Made by a program: the position numbers and the translations under genes | The notes under the pieces: model-generated | The model's input: the letters and a program-made list of their open reading frames with translations, nothing else | Told to the model about the DNA's origin: nothing | Database searches by the model: none | Assembly: GCF_000516985.1 (NCBI RefSeq) | Contig: NW_006917094.1 | Coordinates: 3,675,833-3,739,832 of the forward strand | DNA from: Pestalotiopsis fici W106-1 | Taxonomy: Eukaryota > Ascomycota > Sordariomycetes > Amphisphaeriales > Sporocadaceae | DNA length: 64,000 bases | Direction of reading: 5' to 3' | Shown here: positions 34,914 to 46,537 of the stretch, piece by piece | Layout of the letters: each line of letters opens with the position of its first letter | Position numbering within the stretch: position 1 is the first letter of the stretch

Positions 34914-35110
34914 GGAAGGCTGCTGCTACGTTATGTCGGCCTCGGTAGACGTGGAATCAACCAGGCGGCCGCATCTGGCCAAGCAGCAAGCAACCATGCC
35001 ATAACATACCAGTGAAATCTCTGATGGGCAAGCAAACGAAACGACTGTCAGTCGTCGCGGCGAGCCCGACAATTTTGGTACCAACAAGCGTGAGCTCCAC
35101 GGTGTAATTG

Positions 35111-35140
35111 CGCGGACCGGAAGTCCCGTCCCGGTCCGCG
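35111..35140. repeat. Perfect 10-bp inverted repeat
   Basis: CGCGGACCGG, ten spacer bases, then CCGGTCCGCG. It can form a strong hairpin and contains CGG/CCG triplets, the half-sites used by Zn2Cys6 regulators. No adjacent gene start makes its role clear. Confidence 0.6.
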
Positions 35141-36061
35141 GAGGCCAGTGCTTGCTCTGTGCTATGCCTGCTAAAATGCCTACGCTGCCTTTCCAATGCT
35201 CTCGGGTTTCGTCTTGAATCCTAGTTCAAAGGGAGTTAAAAGTCTGGTAACCTAACAGAAAAAAAACAGGGACAGGGGGTTCAGTGGGCCGACGTTAACA
35301 GTGAAAAACGAAGCTTCATTTTGATAGCCTGCTGGCGAGCAACCAATTCATTGCCAGCCCAGGAAAGGCTCCTGCTCGCTATTTCCTCGGTCTAGCGAAT
35401 CATCCTACGGACCGGGTGCCGTACGTACATTAATAAATAATGTATTGCAATAGCGTGGACCCTCCCTCACATGGTTTATGGTTCGCTTATGGGAGCTTGG
35501 GCCATGTCTTGGGTTTTCCGTCTGAACAGGAATGGTATGCACATAGTAGTGTAGGACAAGAGAAGTTGAGTCGCGTGCTGGGAATGGCAACTAACCCCCA
35601 AAGTGAAGAAGATTTGAGTAGTACATTGAGGTAGTCGAAGTAGTGCTAGGTTAACACTACTGCCACTCACTTGCCTTTTAGTTTTTGCCTGCACGACTCG
35701 CATAGAAAGGTCAAAGTTTCGTGTTGGGAATCGCGATGGCGGCGACTTCTGTACTGTGCAAGGTACTCATTCTCGGACTCACATGTAAGTCGTCTTGCTC
35801 GCCCCGATAAGAGAAAAAAAAAGAGAAAAAAGAAAAGGCGAGGCCGAAGGCAAAGGGGATCCGTGCTGTGTCAACCCATGACTTTTGCGTCTTTCTCGTT
35901 CCGTGCGACGATGCCACCATAGATTCAATACCATCCATGGGCACACGACATTCAAACACCGTGCTCTGCCTGTCTGTACACTAGAAGGAAGAACAAGTGG
36001 GCTTTGTCTCGGGATGCTTGCTCGCCAGGCCTGCAAAAGCCGTGATACCATACCTAGTAGC

Positions 36062-37651
36062 TAACCTTGGGCAATCTTGGAAAGGTCGCGGAAGCCTGGA
36101 AGCGTTCTCGAAGGCAGAAAGAAGGAAATTGGGAGCTTGGACCACCGGGTAGCTTCTCTACCCCACCTTTTAGAGCAGTGGCAGTCGTCAGGCCTCCTGA
36201 TTTCCCCAAGCAACTGGCCCGACGCCTCCTGTCAGTCAGTGTTCCCTTGTCCGTCCCCTCCTCGCCCGGCTCAGCTGCTGTTTTACACACAGTACAGTAC
36301 TATTACACCAGAATTGCCTATCCTGAATCGTCATTGTCGCCACTGAGCCTTTGGGCGTGCTGCATTCTTTTCCAAGTCGGGCTGAAACAACTCGAGGCTG
36401 TAATATCTTTTGACTGCCTCTCTCTCCTTCCCTTGAAACACCCCATTCCAAACCGAACGTCGCAAGAAGAAGAAAAACAAGCATTTCTCTGGCCAATCTC
36501 TACAAGAAACCACCGCGTCGGGATACAGCTACAAGCTCAAGGGTTCTCGTTTTTAGCATCAGAAGGACGACCCTCTTTTTGCTTCTTCAGGGATTCCCAT
36601 TGATTTCCGCCGTCTCTTTTCCCTACTCAATCCCATCAGGCGGCATCGCCGTACTACCTACAGCCAGTCCAGTCCAGACAGACGGACAGACCTCTCAGGC
36701 CCCTCGACTCAGGCGGACCCCTCAGTGCTCTCTGGCCTCACCTTCGTCTTGGTGCTGCAGCTCACAACTACCCTATCATACCTGCTTCCTACATCTGTAC
36801 CAGCAGACGAACCAATCCACGACTTTGAGTCCTCAGCACGATAGGTAGACCTGCGCCGTCAGCATCGCCTCTCACCACTCACGGTCCCCTGCTTCTTCCA
36901 GAAATTGGCTATTTGCGGAGTAAGTGACGCATCCTTTCATCTTTGTACTAGGGTATCTGCCGCTTTCCTCCTGCACCAAGACCTCCCTGGGAACCATTCA
37001 TCTTTTCCATCTTGCCATGTTCGTCGGTTCCTTGACGACCTACATTACCGATCTGCTGTCAATCCGTGCCTCTACCCATTGGGGAACCATACACTCTGGG
37101 CACTCTTGTTCTACACCCTTCTGGAAGCCTTCTTCTTCCCTTTGTCCTGCTCGGGCCACCCACGGTGATTGCTCAACTCCACCCAGTGCCGTCATTCATT
37201 GACCCCCTTTGATTCATGTCCTGCGTTCCCACCTCTTTGACGCAGCAGCATTGTTCAGAGAAAGGTCCTTTCCCACGGACAATCTTCTAGCGCGTCTTCC
37301 CGTCACATGGCTCGTTCGCAAAGTTGGTCGCTGGAGCTTGCGCAAAACTAGTCACGATCCAATTTCGGGGTCATTAAAAGACCTCCCGCCAGCTTGGCAC
37401 CCCTTACCACGACCCTTGCCTTGCGCAAAGCAAATAATACGTTAGTAACGTGAAGTTTTCTAAGCCCTACCCGTTGGATCTGCTGCTCCCTTTTCATGCT
37501 CTTGAACATATATCTCCCAGCTTTCTGGTCGTCTTGAAGATCCGAGGCTCCTCTCTCTCTCCCTTCTCCCTTGGATACAGGCACCAGATCCGGATTCTAC
37601 ACTCGTTTTATTATACCCAATCCGATTCATTCATTCTTTTGCTTGCCCAAC
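36062..37651 (+). other. Likely promoter and long leader of PKA-R
   Basis: Pyrimidine-rich sequence with many CT and TTTC tracts, typical of fungal promoters and long 5' leaders. It includes several ATG-initiated short frames (for example 36067-36603) that look non-coding. If transcribed they would be upstream ORFs of the PKA regulatory subunit gene. Confidence 0.4.
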
Positions 37652-39073
37652 ATGTATCTTCCGTGTACTTACAGGTATGAAAGACAGGCTCTCGAGGAGG
37701 AGATAGTCTCAAAGAACCCCGTCGACATACTCCAGTTCTGCGCAAACTACTTTTTACGGCGGCTCGAAAACGAACGAACACACAACAGTTTTAGTGCTTC
37801 TCAGACGTCCTTCCCGGGCATCATGTCGTCAACATTCAGCAGTCCGTTTGCGGCGAACTCGAATCCCTTCGGGGCCGATGGAAAGAAGAACGAGGCACCG
37901 CCCGCCGGTCCTCTCTTGAACGTCGTCGAGGAGGACGAGACCGATACAATCACTTCTCCTACTTCTCCGTCCTTCACAAGTGGCTTCTCCAACCGCGCAG
38001 CAAGTCCCTTCCGGGGCGTTTTTGGAGGTGATGGCCCTACCGACGGACCCCCATCGTCCCTACGTGGTCCTCCCAACCCGGACTCATACCCGCCGCTGTA
38101 CAACTTTGGCCGCCGTACGTCAGTGTCTGCCGAGTCGCTCAAGCCTGCGGGTGATGGTAATGACAACTGGTCGCCTCCGCAAATACCCAAGACTCAGGAC
38201 CAGCTCGCTCGACTGAAGAAGGCAATCGGAGGAAACTTCTTGTTCAGTCACTTGGATGATGAGCAGAGTGCCCTTATTCTGGGAGCCTTGGCTGAAAAGT
38301 CAATTCCCGCTAAGGATATCAAGGTACGTCTGAAATACCCTCCTGGCATTGATGCTCCTTGCTGACCAAAACTTTCTCAGATCATCACTCAAGGCGATTC
38401 GGGAGACTACTTTTACGTGGTCGAGAAGGGAACGTTTGATGTTTACATCAACCGCAACGGTGCCCCCGGACCTGACGGTCTCGGTGAGTTGGTCTCGACC
38501 ATCAAGGCTGGCGGCTCCTTCGGCGAGTTGGCTCTGATGTACAACGCCCCCCGAGCTGCCACCGTTATTTCCGCAGAACCCGGATGTACACTCTGGGCTC
38601 TAGACCGTGTAACGTTTCGCCGTATCCTCATGGAGTCAACCTTTGCACGCAGACGAATGTACGAGAACTTCCTCGAGGAGGTGCCTTTGCTCTCCAGTCT
38701 CACGCCCTACGAACGCTCCAAGATTGCCGATGCTCTTGAGACACAAAAGTTCCCACCTGGAACCACCATCATCCGACAAGGTGATGTTGGCACATCTTTT
38801 TTCCTTCTTGAGGCCGGTCAGTGTGACGCATTTCTGGAGGAGGATGAGGGACGACAGCTGGTGAAACACTACAACAAGGGCGATTTCTTTGGCGAACTGG
38901 CGTTGCTTAACGACGCGCCACGAGCTGCAAGTGTCGTGAGTGCTACCGAAGTGAAGGTATCAACCCTTGGAAAGAGTGCTTTTGCCAGACTGCTCGGTCC
39001 CGTGGAAGGTATAATGAGGAGGACTGAGTATGTGAAATCAGGTGTCGAGGATGTAGATCCTCTTCACTCTTAA
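37652..39073 (+). CDS. PKA regulatory subunit
   Basis: Regulatory subunit of cAMP-dependent protein kinase, which holds the catalytic subunit inactive until cAMP binds. Two exons (37652-38323, 38381-39073) give 454 residues. The start at 37652 (MYLPCTYRYERQ) is chosen because it directly precedes the dimerisation/docking helix ALEEEIVSKNPVDILQFCANYF; the frame runs 27 codons further up without similarity. A Ser/Pro/Gly linker holds the inhibitory site RRTSVS (Arg154-Ser157), a phosphorylatable RII-like sequence. Two cyclic-nucleotide-binding domains follow, each with its phosphate-binding cassette: FGELALMYNAPRAAT and FGELALLNDAPRAAS. It is the orthologue of Neurospora mcb and Magnaporthe SUM1. 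Confidence 0.95.
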
Positions 39074-41115
39074 GCCAAATGTGGCTCTACGGAATTATCA
39101 TGATTAACACCTGGTTAGGAAACACCTTGAGGGTAGTGTTGGTATCCTTATATCAAGCATGGGTTGATGAACACGGCGCCTACACTTTATGGACTTTTTC
39201 TTTTTTCTCACAAAACGAGAGTCCTTTTCACGGACGGATTGGGGAACTCGATTTCTGTTGGTTTAAGAATGGCGTTTATGGTATTACCCTCGTTCCATGG
39301 TACAAGACAGATACTTTCATGCGACTTGCAAATTATTGGTTTGTTTATCTATTCACCTTCCCTCCCGAGCTTTATGATGTGCTGAGCTTTTCACGATCCA
39401 CATGAGCGCTCTGTCCTTGGCCTAATCGAGCATCGTAAAGGCTAGAGGTGATTTCGTCACGAGTCAGCGTGATAGATTCACACAAGTGGAGCAGGCTCAC
39501 CACCTATGCCATCATGAGCAAGGGACCTTGTATGAACTTGATCGTTCTTCACTTCATGTATATAATGCACCAAAGATATGTTTTATAATCCAAATAGACC
39601 TAATACAGTGGCGGTCACTTTCAAGCCTTGACCGATCATCCTTCAGCCACATGCGGAAAAAGGGGGCAGTTTCTAATATGGCCACTCTTGAGAGCTTGTC
39701 AGTTCATCTTCTATTTTCCAATGGAAGGGAATCTAGCTTGGTGATCCTTTTGTGCAATAGTATATTAGAAGCTGATCTCCTCGAAACATGTTGATGAACT
39801 GAATGAGCCAAATTCTATTCCGTGGCGCAATTCGTATCCTAAGTCAATCTCAGGTTGGATCGGCAAGGGAGCAATTACAACTTCCTTAACTCTGAAATGT
39901 AAATATATTTATTGATGAAATTATAAAACAAGTAATTCTGACTTGTTTGTGGAACGTTGACATTGCTTTAGGTGGCGTTTCTTCGTGAACCATATCATCC
40001 TCTTGGCACTGTGGGACTACACTGTATGATCTTCAGGAACATGCAGACGTGGAAAGAGACTCTTGCTATTTTTTGAATTCCCCCCCACCCCCCAAAGCAA
40101 GATGCATAGCTAGGCTTGAAAATGGTGGTTCCATGCTAATATCCGCCACTTCCTGAGGAACAAATGGCAGTGTTGACGTTGACTGCTGCTACGTAGTCAT
40201 TGAAACCATCACCCTGTCATGGCCTCAGTCGCCATGGTTCATGGGTCTCTTGGTCACGATAAAAGTCTGTTTAGACCCTCGGGACTCTTGAAGTATTTGA
40301 TGTGGGCGCGACGTAACCAAGATTCATAGGACAGAGCAGGACGATCAGTCATGCTCTTACTCGAATGGAAATACCATCATCCATGAGATCAAGCGCAACC
40401 GGACACATTGATAGTAACTCTGCGTTTGGTGGATGTCTTGCTCGTGGTGGTCCTATGGCAAGCCATGAATACAATCTTTTCTCTGCTGAGAATTCTGGAC
40501 TCTTATAAGTATATGAAGCATCAGTCTTATCACGTACTCGACTTGTCTGGCCAGTATTCCCTGGCCCCCAAGTAATGCGTTCTAGGAGAGCGGAACGTAG
40601 TTCCAAGAGCAGGTGCCTTCGAATGTATTTCGAATGAGCGAGATGACTTTTATGTTCTATTATTGTTCTGTCGTCCTCATCCCTGATCACAAGAGTCGCC
40701 TGCTTGTTGGAAGGCTGTACTACAATGGAGCGACCCGCTCATCTTCCTCCCAACGGTCTCCTGTATATGCAACATTATGTATCACTCTTCTTTGACCAAT
40801 GTCTACCCAGTCGCGGGTTGCTCTGAAATTCTGTCCGGCCCTTTGCATTCTTGTGCTTCATACCTGCTCTGTACTGATGTACACGGCTGACTGCTGCCGG
40901 AACAAATATTTGCCCAAATATATGGCATTATTCACGAGGTGAAGTTGGAGGCGGGAGCTGATTCTTCACCAGGGCAGCAATCTATGACCGCCCATTTCCG
41001 CTTGGCCATTTATAGTGTCGTCGAGTTGGGTTGATGTCGTTTCAACCGAGTATCTCCTCGCTCGAATGTTGAAATGTGTCGTTCATTCACACTGAACCGC
41101 TCTCGATTCCCTGCA
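39074..41115. other. Convergent intergenic region, no gene
   Basis: About 2 kb between the 3' ends of the PKA-R gene (+) and SPF27 (-). A minus-strand open frame at 40349-40690 (113 codons) lacks motifs or splice partners. Confidence 0.55.
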
Positions 41116-41816
41116 TCACTCTGCCGCGACACCTGCTCTCCTCCGTTCGAGCACTTGTTGCCTCAGCGACTCGACGGCAATCTCGGTCTCCAGGACCCGA
41201 CCAACACCCGTCTTCCACGTCTCTTCGAGGCCCTTGAGCTCACCAGCGATGTCCTGCTGTGCCCGCCGCCGCGCATTGTTGACAAGCTCAATATCCCGCT
41301 TGGTGTCGGCCAGCTCGCGCTCCAAGGCTGCGAGCTCGGCCTCTGTCTGCCAGTTGCCGACCAGCCATGCGTTCTTTCCAAAGCTGTCGAGCAGCGAGAG
41401 ATGCGTGTGCCGCGAGGTCAGGTACGTGTTGGCCGTGTACGCCTGTGCCAGAGCCGCCTGCCGTTCGTCTGCCGATGCCGCCGCCGACGGTTCCTCCTGC
41501 TCCTCGTACCGCTTCAAGTCAATGGCCTCGAGAGGTTTCTTGGCCGCGACGCGCTCTAGCTCTTGTGCTATAAGCGGCGAAAAGTTGGGCTCGCGCAGCG
41601 GCGGGAGTGAAGCGGACGAGGTGTCGGCTTCGGAATTTTGGAGCTCGGCGGCAATCAGTGCTTCGGCGGCGGCGCGCTGATCTGGGGTAGGCTCTGTATC
41701 TATGTCTTTACTTGAGTGTTAGATGATGTACATACAGAACTGTAAAGAAATAGAGAGTTTCTTGCGCATGGAAGCTTACATGGGAGGGATTCGTGTACTG
41801 CTGATCTGGTCGACAT
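41116..41816 (-). CDS. Splicing factor SPF27/BCAS2 (Cwf7)
   Basis: A subunit of the Prp19/NineTeen complex of the spliceosome. Two exons (41816-41780 and 41705-41116) give 208 residues. Exon 1 encodes MSTRSAVHESLP and the junction restores YIDTEPTPDQRAAAEALIAAEL, the conserved N-terminus of the family. Next come LPPLREPNFSPLIAQELERVAAKKPLEAIDLKRYE and a C-terminal coiled coil rich in Glu, Arg, Leu and Ala (LERELADTKRDIELVNNARRRAQQ). The length fits the usual 200-225 residues. The intron acceptor is AAG, slightly off the YAG consensus. It shares a 776-bp upstream region with the divergent ceramidase gene. Confidence 0.92.
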
Positions 41817-42592
41817 CTTGTAGGGTTATATATTTCTGGCGAAGCTCAATTGGCCTCGTCGGAAGCCGTCTAGGTGCGATCCTGTTGTCTGACAATGGTT
41901 GCTTCGTGGTATTCTGTGCGCACAGTGAGTCGAAAAGCACAGAATGCTGGTTGTCGCAAAGGCTTCGATCGGTAATTATGGTGTTGTATGTACTGTGCCC
42001 ATACACATGTGCTCGGTAGGCGCGATGAATTTCCTAGGCTTATCAGTTATCAAGCAGCAGCTCAGCTGGCGCGCAGTTGGCGTCTACCCAGCTCCAGCAC
42101 AGGCGCCTATGACCGCTAATGGCGGATCACCGCCGGGGTGTTATGGCCTATGACGGAACGCCGGAGGCGCTGAATCCTCCGCCGCTGATCGAGGCTGACA
42201 AACAACCACCACAACATTGCTCACTTGGGGGTTGCCACTGCCGAGCTCCAAGTAGCTCTTCCTACAGCTCCTCTGATACATCCAAACACTAGATTCCTTT
42301 CCTTTAGGCGTGAGGATTAATGACCAAGCTTCTTATTCTTCTTGCATATACACTTCTGTATCAATTCTCGGCCTATGAACCTCCGGCACCTCATGATTTG
42401 GGTCACGGTGGACTTATTGACATTTGTCCGACCATTGTTTTGATTCACCTAACCTTTGTACGGAGTGGCTGTATCGATTGTCCTGCATGATCCACTGTAT
42501 GCCAAGGCCGGGCCATTGCAACTTCGGACTTTGTACTGTTTCCTGTATTTTCATATCTCCCTTTCTCGTCTTTTACAGATTCGCCTGTAACC
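41817..42592. promoter_or_regulatory. Divergent promoter of SPF27 and ceramidase
   Basis: A 776-bp region between two divergent start codons. It contains a perfect 9-bp inverted repeat, ATTCTGTGC at 41911-41919 and GCACAGAAT at 41937-41945, separated by 17 bases. No coding sequence is seen. Confidence 0.55.
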
Positions 42593-45046
42593 ATGCGTCC
42601 TACTATACGTTCTGAGAAGGCTGGCCCCTCCCATAGAGTCAAGGACTATGTTCGTGGTGTCTGGTATCAGCAACAATGGGGTTCGGCGGAGCCTGCTCGA
42701 GAGCCAACGAGGAGGGTGTTTTTATGGGTGGTTATGATCATTCTCGTGCCACTCTTGTTATTCGCTATTTTGCTCCCGACTGGCCTGAGCCACAGGTTAA
42801 ACATTTGGAGTGGGATATACGGCCATACCTCAACCGCCAATGCTGAAGCTGCGCAACACCCATTAGAGGGTCATCTGGATGAGGCAGGCCGATACCTTCT
42901 GGGTGTGGGAAAGGCGGATATCACTGGTCCATGTGTCGAAATCAACATGATGGGGTATGCCGACCCGAATCAACTAGGCACAGGCCTTCGGCAGCGCCTT
43001 TATTCCCGAGCTTTTATAGTTGCCGATCCGGGACGGCCGGCTGACCGCTTTGTCTATCTCGTCCTGGATACACAATCCGGTGATACGGCTGTTCGTTACG
43101 GTATATTGTCGGGGCTACAGGGACTGGGAGCCGAGTACGCCGACTATGGCCATCACAACTTGGCCGTCACGGGGACACATTCCCACTCTGGACCCGGCGC
43201 ATGGCTGAACTATCTCCTTCCTCAGATAACAAGCAAAGGCTTTGACAAGCAGAGCTATCGTGCCATTGTTGACGGTGCCATTTTGTCAATCCGCCGTGCA
43301 CACGAGAGTCTCGATCGTGGCCATCTGAGTGTCGGCTCGACCAAGGTGTTTGGCGCCAATATCAATCGCAGCCTGTTTTCGTACCTCAATAACCCAGCAG
43401 AGGAACGACAACGCTATAATATCAGTAGTGCAGATGACGGATCCGTGGAGAAGGATTTGACTCTACTCAAGTTTACCCGTGCATCCGATGGCAAGGATAT
43501 CGGTGTACTCACATGGTTTCCCACCCATGGCACCTCCATGCTTGGCAACAATACTTTAATCACTGGAGACAACAAGGGTGTGGCTGCATCCCTTTTCGAG
43601 CAGAGTGTAAAGGCCGGTCATAACGCTGCAGAGAACTTTGTAGCCGGGTTTTCACAGGCAAGCGTGGGCGATACCAGTCCAAATGTCTTGGGTGCGTGGT
43701 GCGAAGACGGGACTGGTCAAATGTGCAGTTTTGAGAATAGCACCTGTAGTGATGGAAAGACCCAGAAATGCCATGCCCGGGGGCCCTTCTTTCGGGCAAA
43801 CGACGAAGGAACTTCTTCATGCTACGAGATTGGCAGGCGCCAGTTCGAATCAGCACGGAAGTTGTACGATGAATCTGAAAAGTTGTCACCCATCCATGGA
43901 TCTTGGGTAAAAACATTTCACAGATTTCACAACATGTCCAATTTCCATTTCCAGCTGCCGAATGGCACTGAGGTCGAGACATGCCCGGCAGCGTTGGGCT
44001 ATTCTTTCGCCGCTGGAACGTCGGACGGTCCTGGGGCATTTGACTTTACGCAACATGATGGTGGCCCCAATACCACCTCACCTGTGTGGAAAGTTGTGTC
44101 TGGGTTACTCAAAGCACCGACCAAAGAGCAAAAGATTTGTCATGGATCCAAACCAATTCTACTGGACGTCGGCGAGATGACTTCACCTTACCTGTGGACA
44201 CCGAATGTTGTCGATGTACAAGTCTTTCGTGTGGGACAGCTGGTCATTGTCGTCAGTCCTGGTGAAGCAACAACCATGGCTGGCCGACGCTGGAAGGAAG
44301 CGGTTGGTGATAAGGTTGTGTCAATGTCAGGCTCAACTACACCACCCGTCGTTGTTCTCGGAGGACCTGCCAATAGCTATACTCACTACATTACGACCGA
44401 GGAAGAATACGAGTGAGTATCAGAAATCATTAGCATACTTATCAGTGACTAACATGAAATCAGGATACAACGGTATGAAGGTGCCAGTACGCTGTATGGG
44501 CCGCACACCCTTGCAGCTTACATCAACGTGACTCTGTCCCTTGTTCCATACATCAGCGCATCATCCACTAGGCTACCGTCGCCAGGACCAAGTCCTCCTG
44601 ACAACAGCAACCGAAGTCTCAATTTCATTCCCGGTGTGGTGTATGACAGGCCGCCATTGTTCAAGAAGTTTGGAGACGTAATCACTGATGTGGATGACAC
44701 TGACATTCACCGGGGGTCTTCTGTGTCGGCTGTTTTTGTTGGCGCCAACCCGCGCAACAATCTCAGATTGGAACGGAGCTACGCGGTCGTGGAGAAACTC
44801 ATTGAAACGGAGGGATCGATGAAGCAAAAGTGGCAGACTGTTCGCGACGACAGCAATTGGCACCTCGTATTTCGATGGCGTCGGACGAGCGAGTTGCTCG
44901 CGACAAGCGAGGTTACCGTGACCTGGGAAACGGAAGAGTGGGCAGAACCTGGCACATATAGACTTCGATATTTTGGTGACGCCAAGAGTTTGTCTGGTTC
45001 TTTAACTGAATTCGAAGGTGTCAGTGGGGAGTTCATGCTATCATAA
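42593..45046 (+). CDS. Neutral ceramidase
   Basis: Neutral/alkaline non-lysosomal ceramidase, a zinc hydrolase that splits ceramide into sphingosine and fatty acid. Two exons (42593-44412, 44464-45046) give 800 residues. Residues 42-62 form one membrane segment after a basic N-terminus, so this is a type II membrane protein rather than one with a cleaved signal peptide. The catalytic domain begins at LLGVGKADITGPCVEINMMGYA. Zinc-site histidines lie in TGTHSHSGPGAW and WFPTHGTSM. The nucleophile is Ser362 in GDTSPN. ITGDNKG and the C-terminal immunoglobulin-like domain (VVYDRPPLFKKFGDV to EFMLS) complete the family pattern. The ER/Golgi lumen or cell surface is the likely site of action. Confidence 0.95.
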
Positions 45047-45758
45047 CTTTGGTACAAAGAGCACGAAAATGGCAATCAGGTCTAGTTGAATGAATAAAAT
45101 GACGGCTCAATTCTAAGGCTCGAATGTTGTCCCATTGGCATTCGATCTAATTTGAGTAGGGGGTTGACTGCGGGATCATGTATTATTGACCAAAGTCAAG
45201 AAAAGGGGATCGATTGGGCCAACAGCATTCCTTTATGGATGAAATCCAGTCCATGAATTTGAAGAATGAAGAATTTAACTATAAGTAAGCTGCAATATTC
45301 TTGTTCAATGGAATCGTAAACATCTGTTAGTTCATCCAAATCCAAGCTCATCACTCTGTTCACGAAAGAGAATTGAAAGAAAAGAAAGATGAAACAAGAA
45401 TAAAAGTAACTCAAGTGACAGTCTTCTGCTCTAGAAGGAGGCGGAAAGCCTTGGGATTCATGAAAAAGGCATGTCCAGACATCTAACTCGCTGCGCATGA
45501 TTTCAGTTAACCTCGTACCATTCCAATTTCGATTTTACTTTATTAAATTTGAACATATAGAGGCACTCCGACGTGTACGAAAATACATCGTGGTGGGAGC
45601 AGCTCACTATTCTTGATGTCTCAGGCGCTTAAGGCCATGATGCATGGCAAGTGATGTGAGTATACGAAATAGGTCATTATACATAAGTAGAAGAAGTATT
45701 CCAGAGAAGCACAAAAAACACAATCTGAAAACAATATGTCAAAGTAAAAAGCAGGTAC

Positions 45759-45778
45759 GACAGACAGACAGACAGACA
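45759..45778 (+). repeat. (GACA)5 microsatellite
   Basis: Five tandem GACA units in the spacer before the tRNA gene. Confidence 0.85.
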
Positions 45779-45821
45779 ACGCATAAAAAAAGAACTGGAG
45801 AGTATCGTAACCAAACAAAAG

Positions 45822-45827
45822 AAAAAA
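45822..45827 (-). terminator. Pol III terminator of tRNA-Arg
   Basis: Six T on the minus strand, two bases after the discriminator base of the tRNA. Confidence 0.7.
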
Positions 45828-45829
45828 GT

Positions 45830-45935
45830 CGACCGATATGGGATTCGAACCCACAATCTTCAGAGGTAGGATGACGGTTTACAAGAGATTGTTCTCTAGC
45901 CGAAATCTGACGCGATACCATTTCGCCAACCGGCC
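45830..45935 (-). tRNA. tRNA-Arg(UCG), intron-containing
   Basis: The minus strand folds as a full cloverleaf of 72 nt after removal of a 34-nt intron. Acceptor stem GGCCGGT pairs with ATCGGTC using two G-U pairs; the discriminator is G. The D arm is GCG/CGC. The anticodon stem TCAGA/TCTGA encloses loop TTTCGG-C with anticodon TCG. The intron (CTAGAGAAC...CATCCTAC) sits one base 3' of the anticodon, the standard place. The T arm GTGGG/CCCAT holds TTCGAAT. It reads the arginine codon CGA. Assignment rests on the anticodon only. Confidence 0.88.
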
Positions 45936-46537
45936 CGATTTGGAAATTTGTAAATTTTCTTGGAATAAGTAGTGTGTTTGCAATCGTGCAGATTAGAGGG
46001 GTGGGCTCCATACTCGCTCGGTCTGTTATTCAGTAATAAGCTCGTGTGGGTGGGACAGAAGCGTAATAAGACGCCTATGAGAGCTACCTAGGTAGTGGCG
46101 TGCATCCCCCAAAGTGCCCCCAGGAATTGACCGGTATGAATACAAATATAGTCCAATTGCGAAACCATACTGACTACTATTATCCAATATGGAATACTAG
46201 ATGCCGCTTTGCATTGTGTTTGAAAACCAGAGCCATCATGACCCGACTTCCTTACCTGCATGTATCCGGTTCGCGATTTCGGGGCTCACCCGGTTTGTGG
46301 GGTGACGGGTCCTTATCGAAGGCGTTCGCCGGGCTCCTAGACCGGCGGAACAAGCTACCGATAGGCCACATCAAGACCATGTATATGAAGGGACAGTTGT
46401 TCGTGACATTGACAATCATCAATCTACATGAAAGATAGTTTTCTCTTCAAATTAAAATTTTCACGCTACACCAAGTAAAACGGCGAGCACAGAGGAGATT
46501 TCTTGCCAATATTACCTACATACCTACTTACTTGGAA
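45936..46537. other. Intergenic
   Basis: Spacer between the tRNA gene and the deaminase gene, and promoter of the latter. The 112-codon frame at 46100-46438 has no motif. Confidence 0.55.

Larger units (their letters stand above)
33522..36061. other. Large intergenic region, no gene
   Basis: About 2.5 kb without a supportable gene. It holds an A26 tract at 34888-34913 and a 10-bp perfect inverted repeat at 35111-35140. Short open frames show no motif. Confidence 0.55.
45047..45829. other. Intergenic
   Basis: 3' region of ceramidase and AT-rich spacer. A (GACA)5 microsatellite is at 45759-45778. No gene recognised. Confidence 0.6.

Noticed and set aside
36067..36603. 178-codon frame upstream of the PKA-R gene
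   Set aside because: Pyrimidine-rich leader sequence without domain or splice partners; overlapping frames on both strands are similar in length.
40349..40690. 113-codon minus-strand frame
   Set aside because: No motif, no flanking exons, and it lies between two convergent 3' ends.
41980..41991. GGTGTTGTATGT, identical to the 3' end of the 5S rRNA
   Set aside because: Nothing upstream aligns with the rest of the 5S, so a 12-base match is probably chance.
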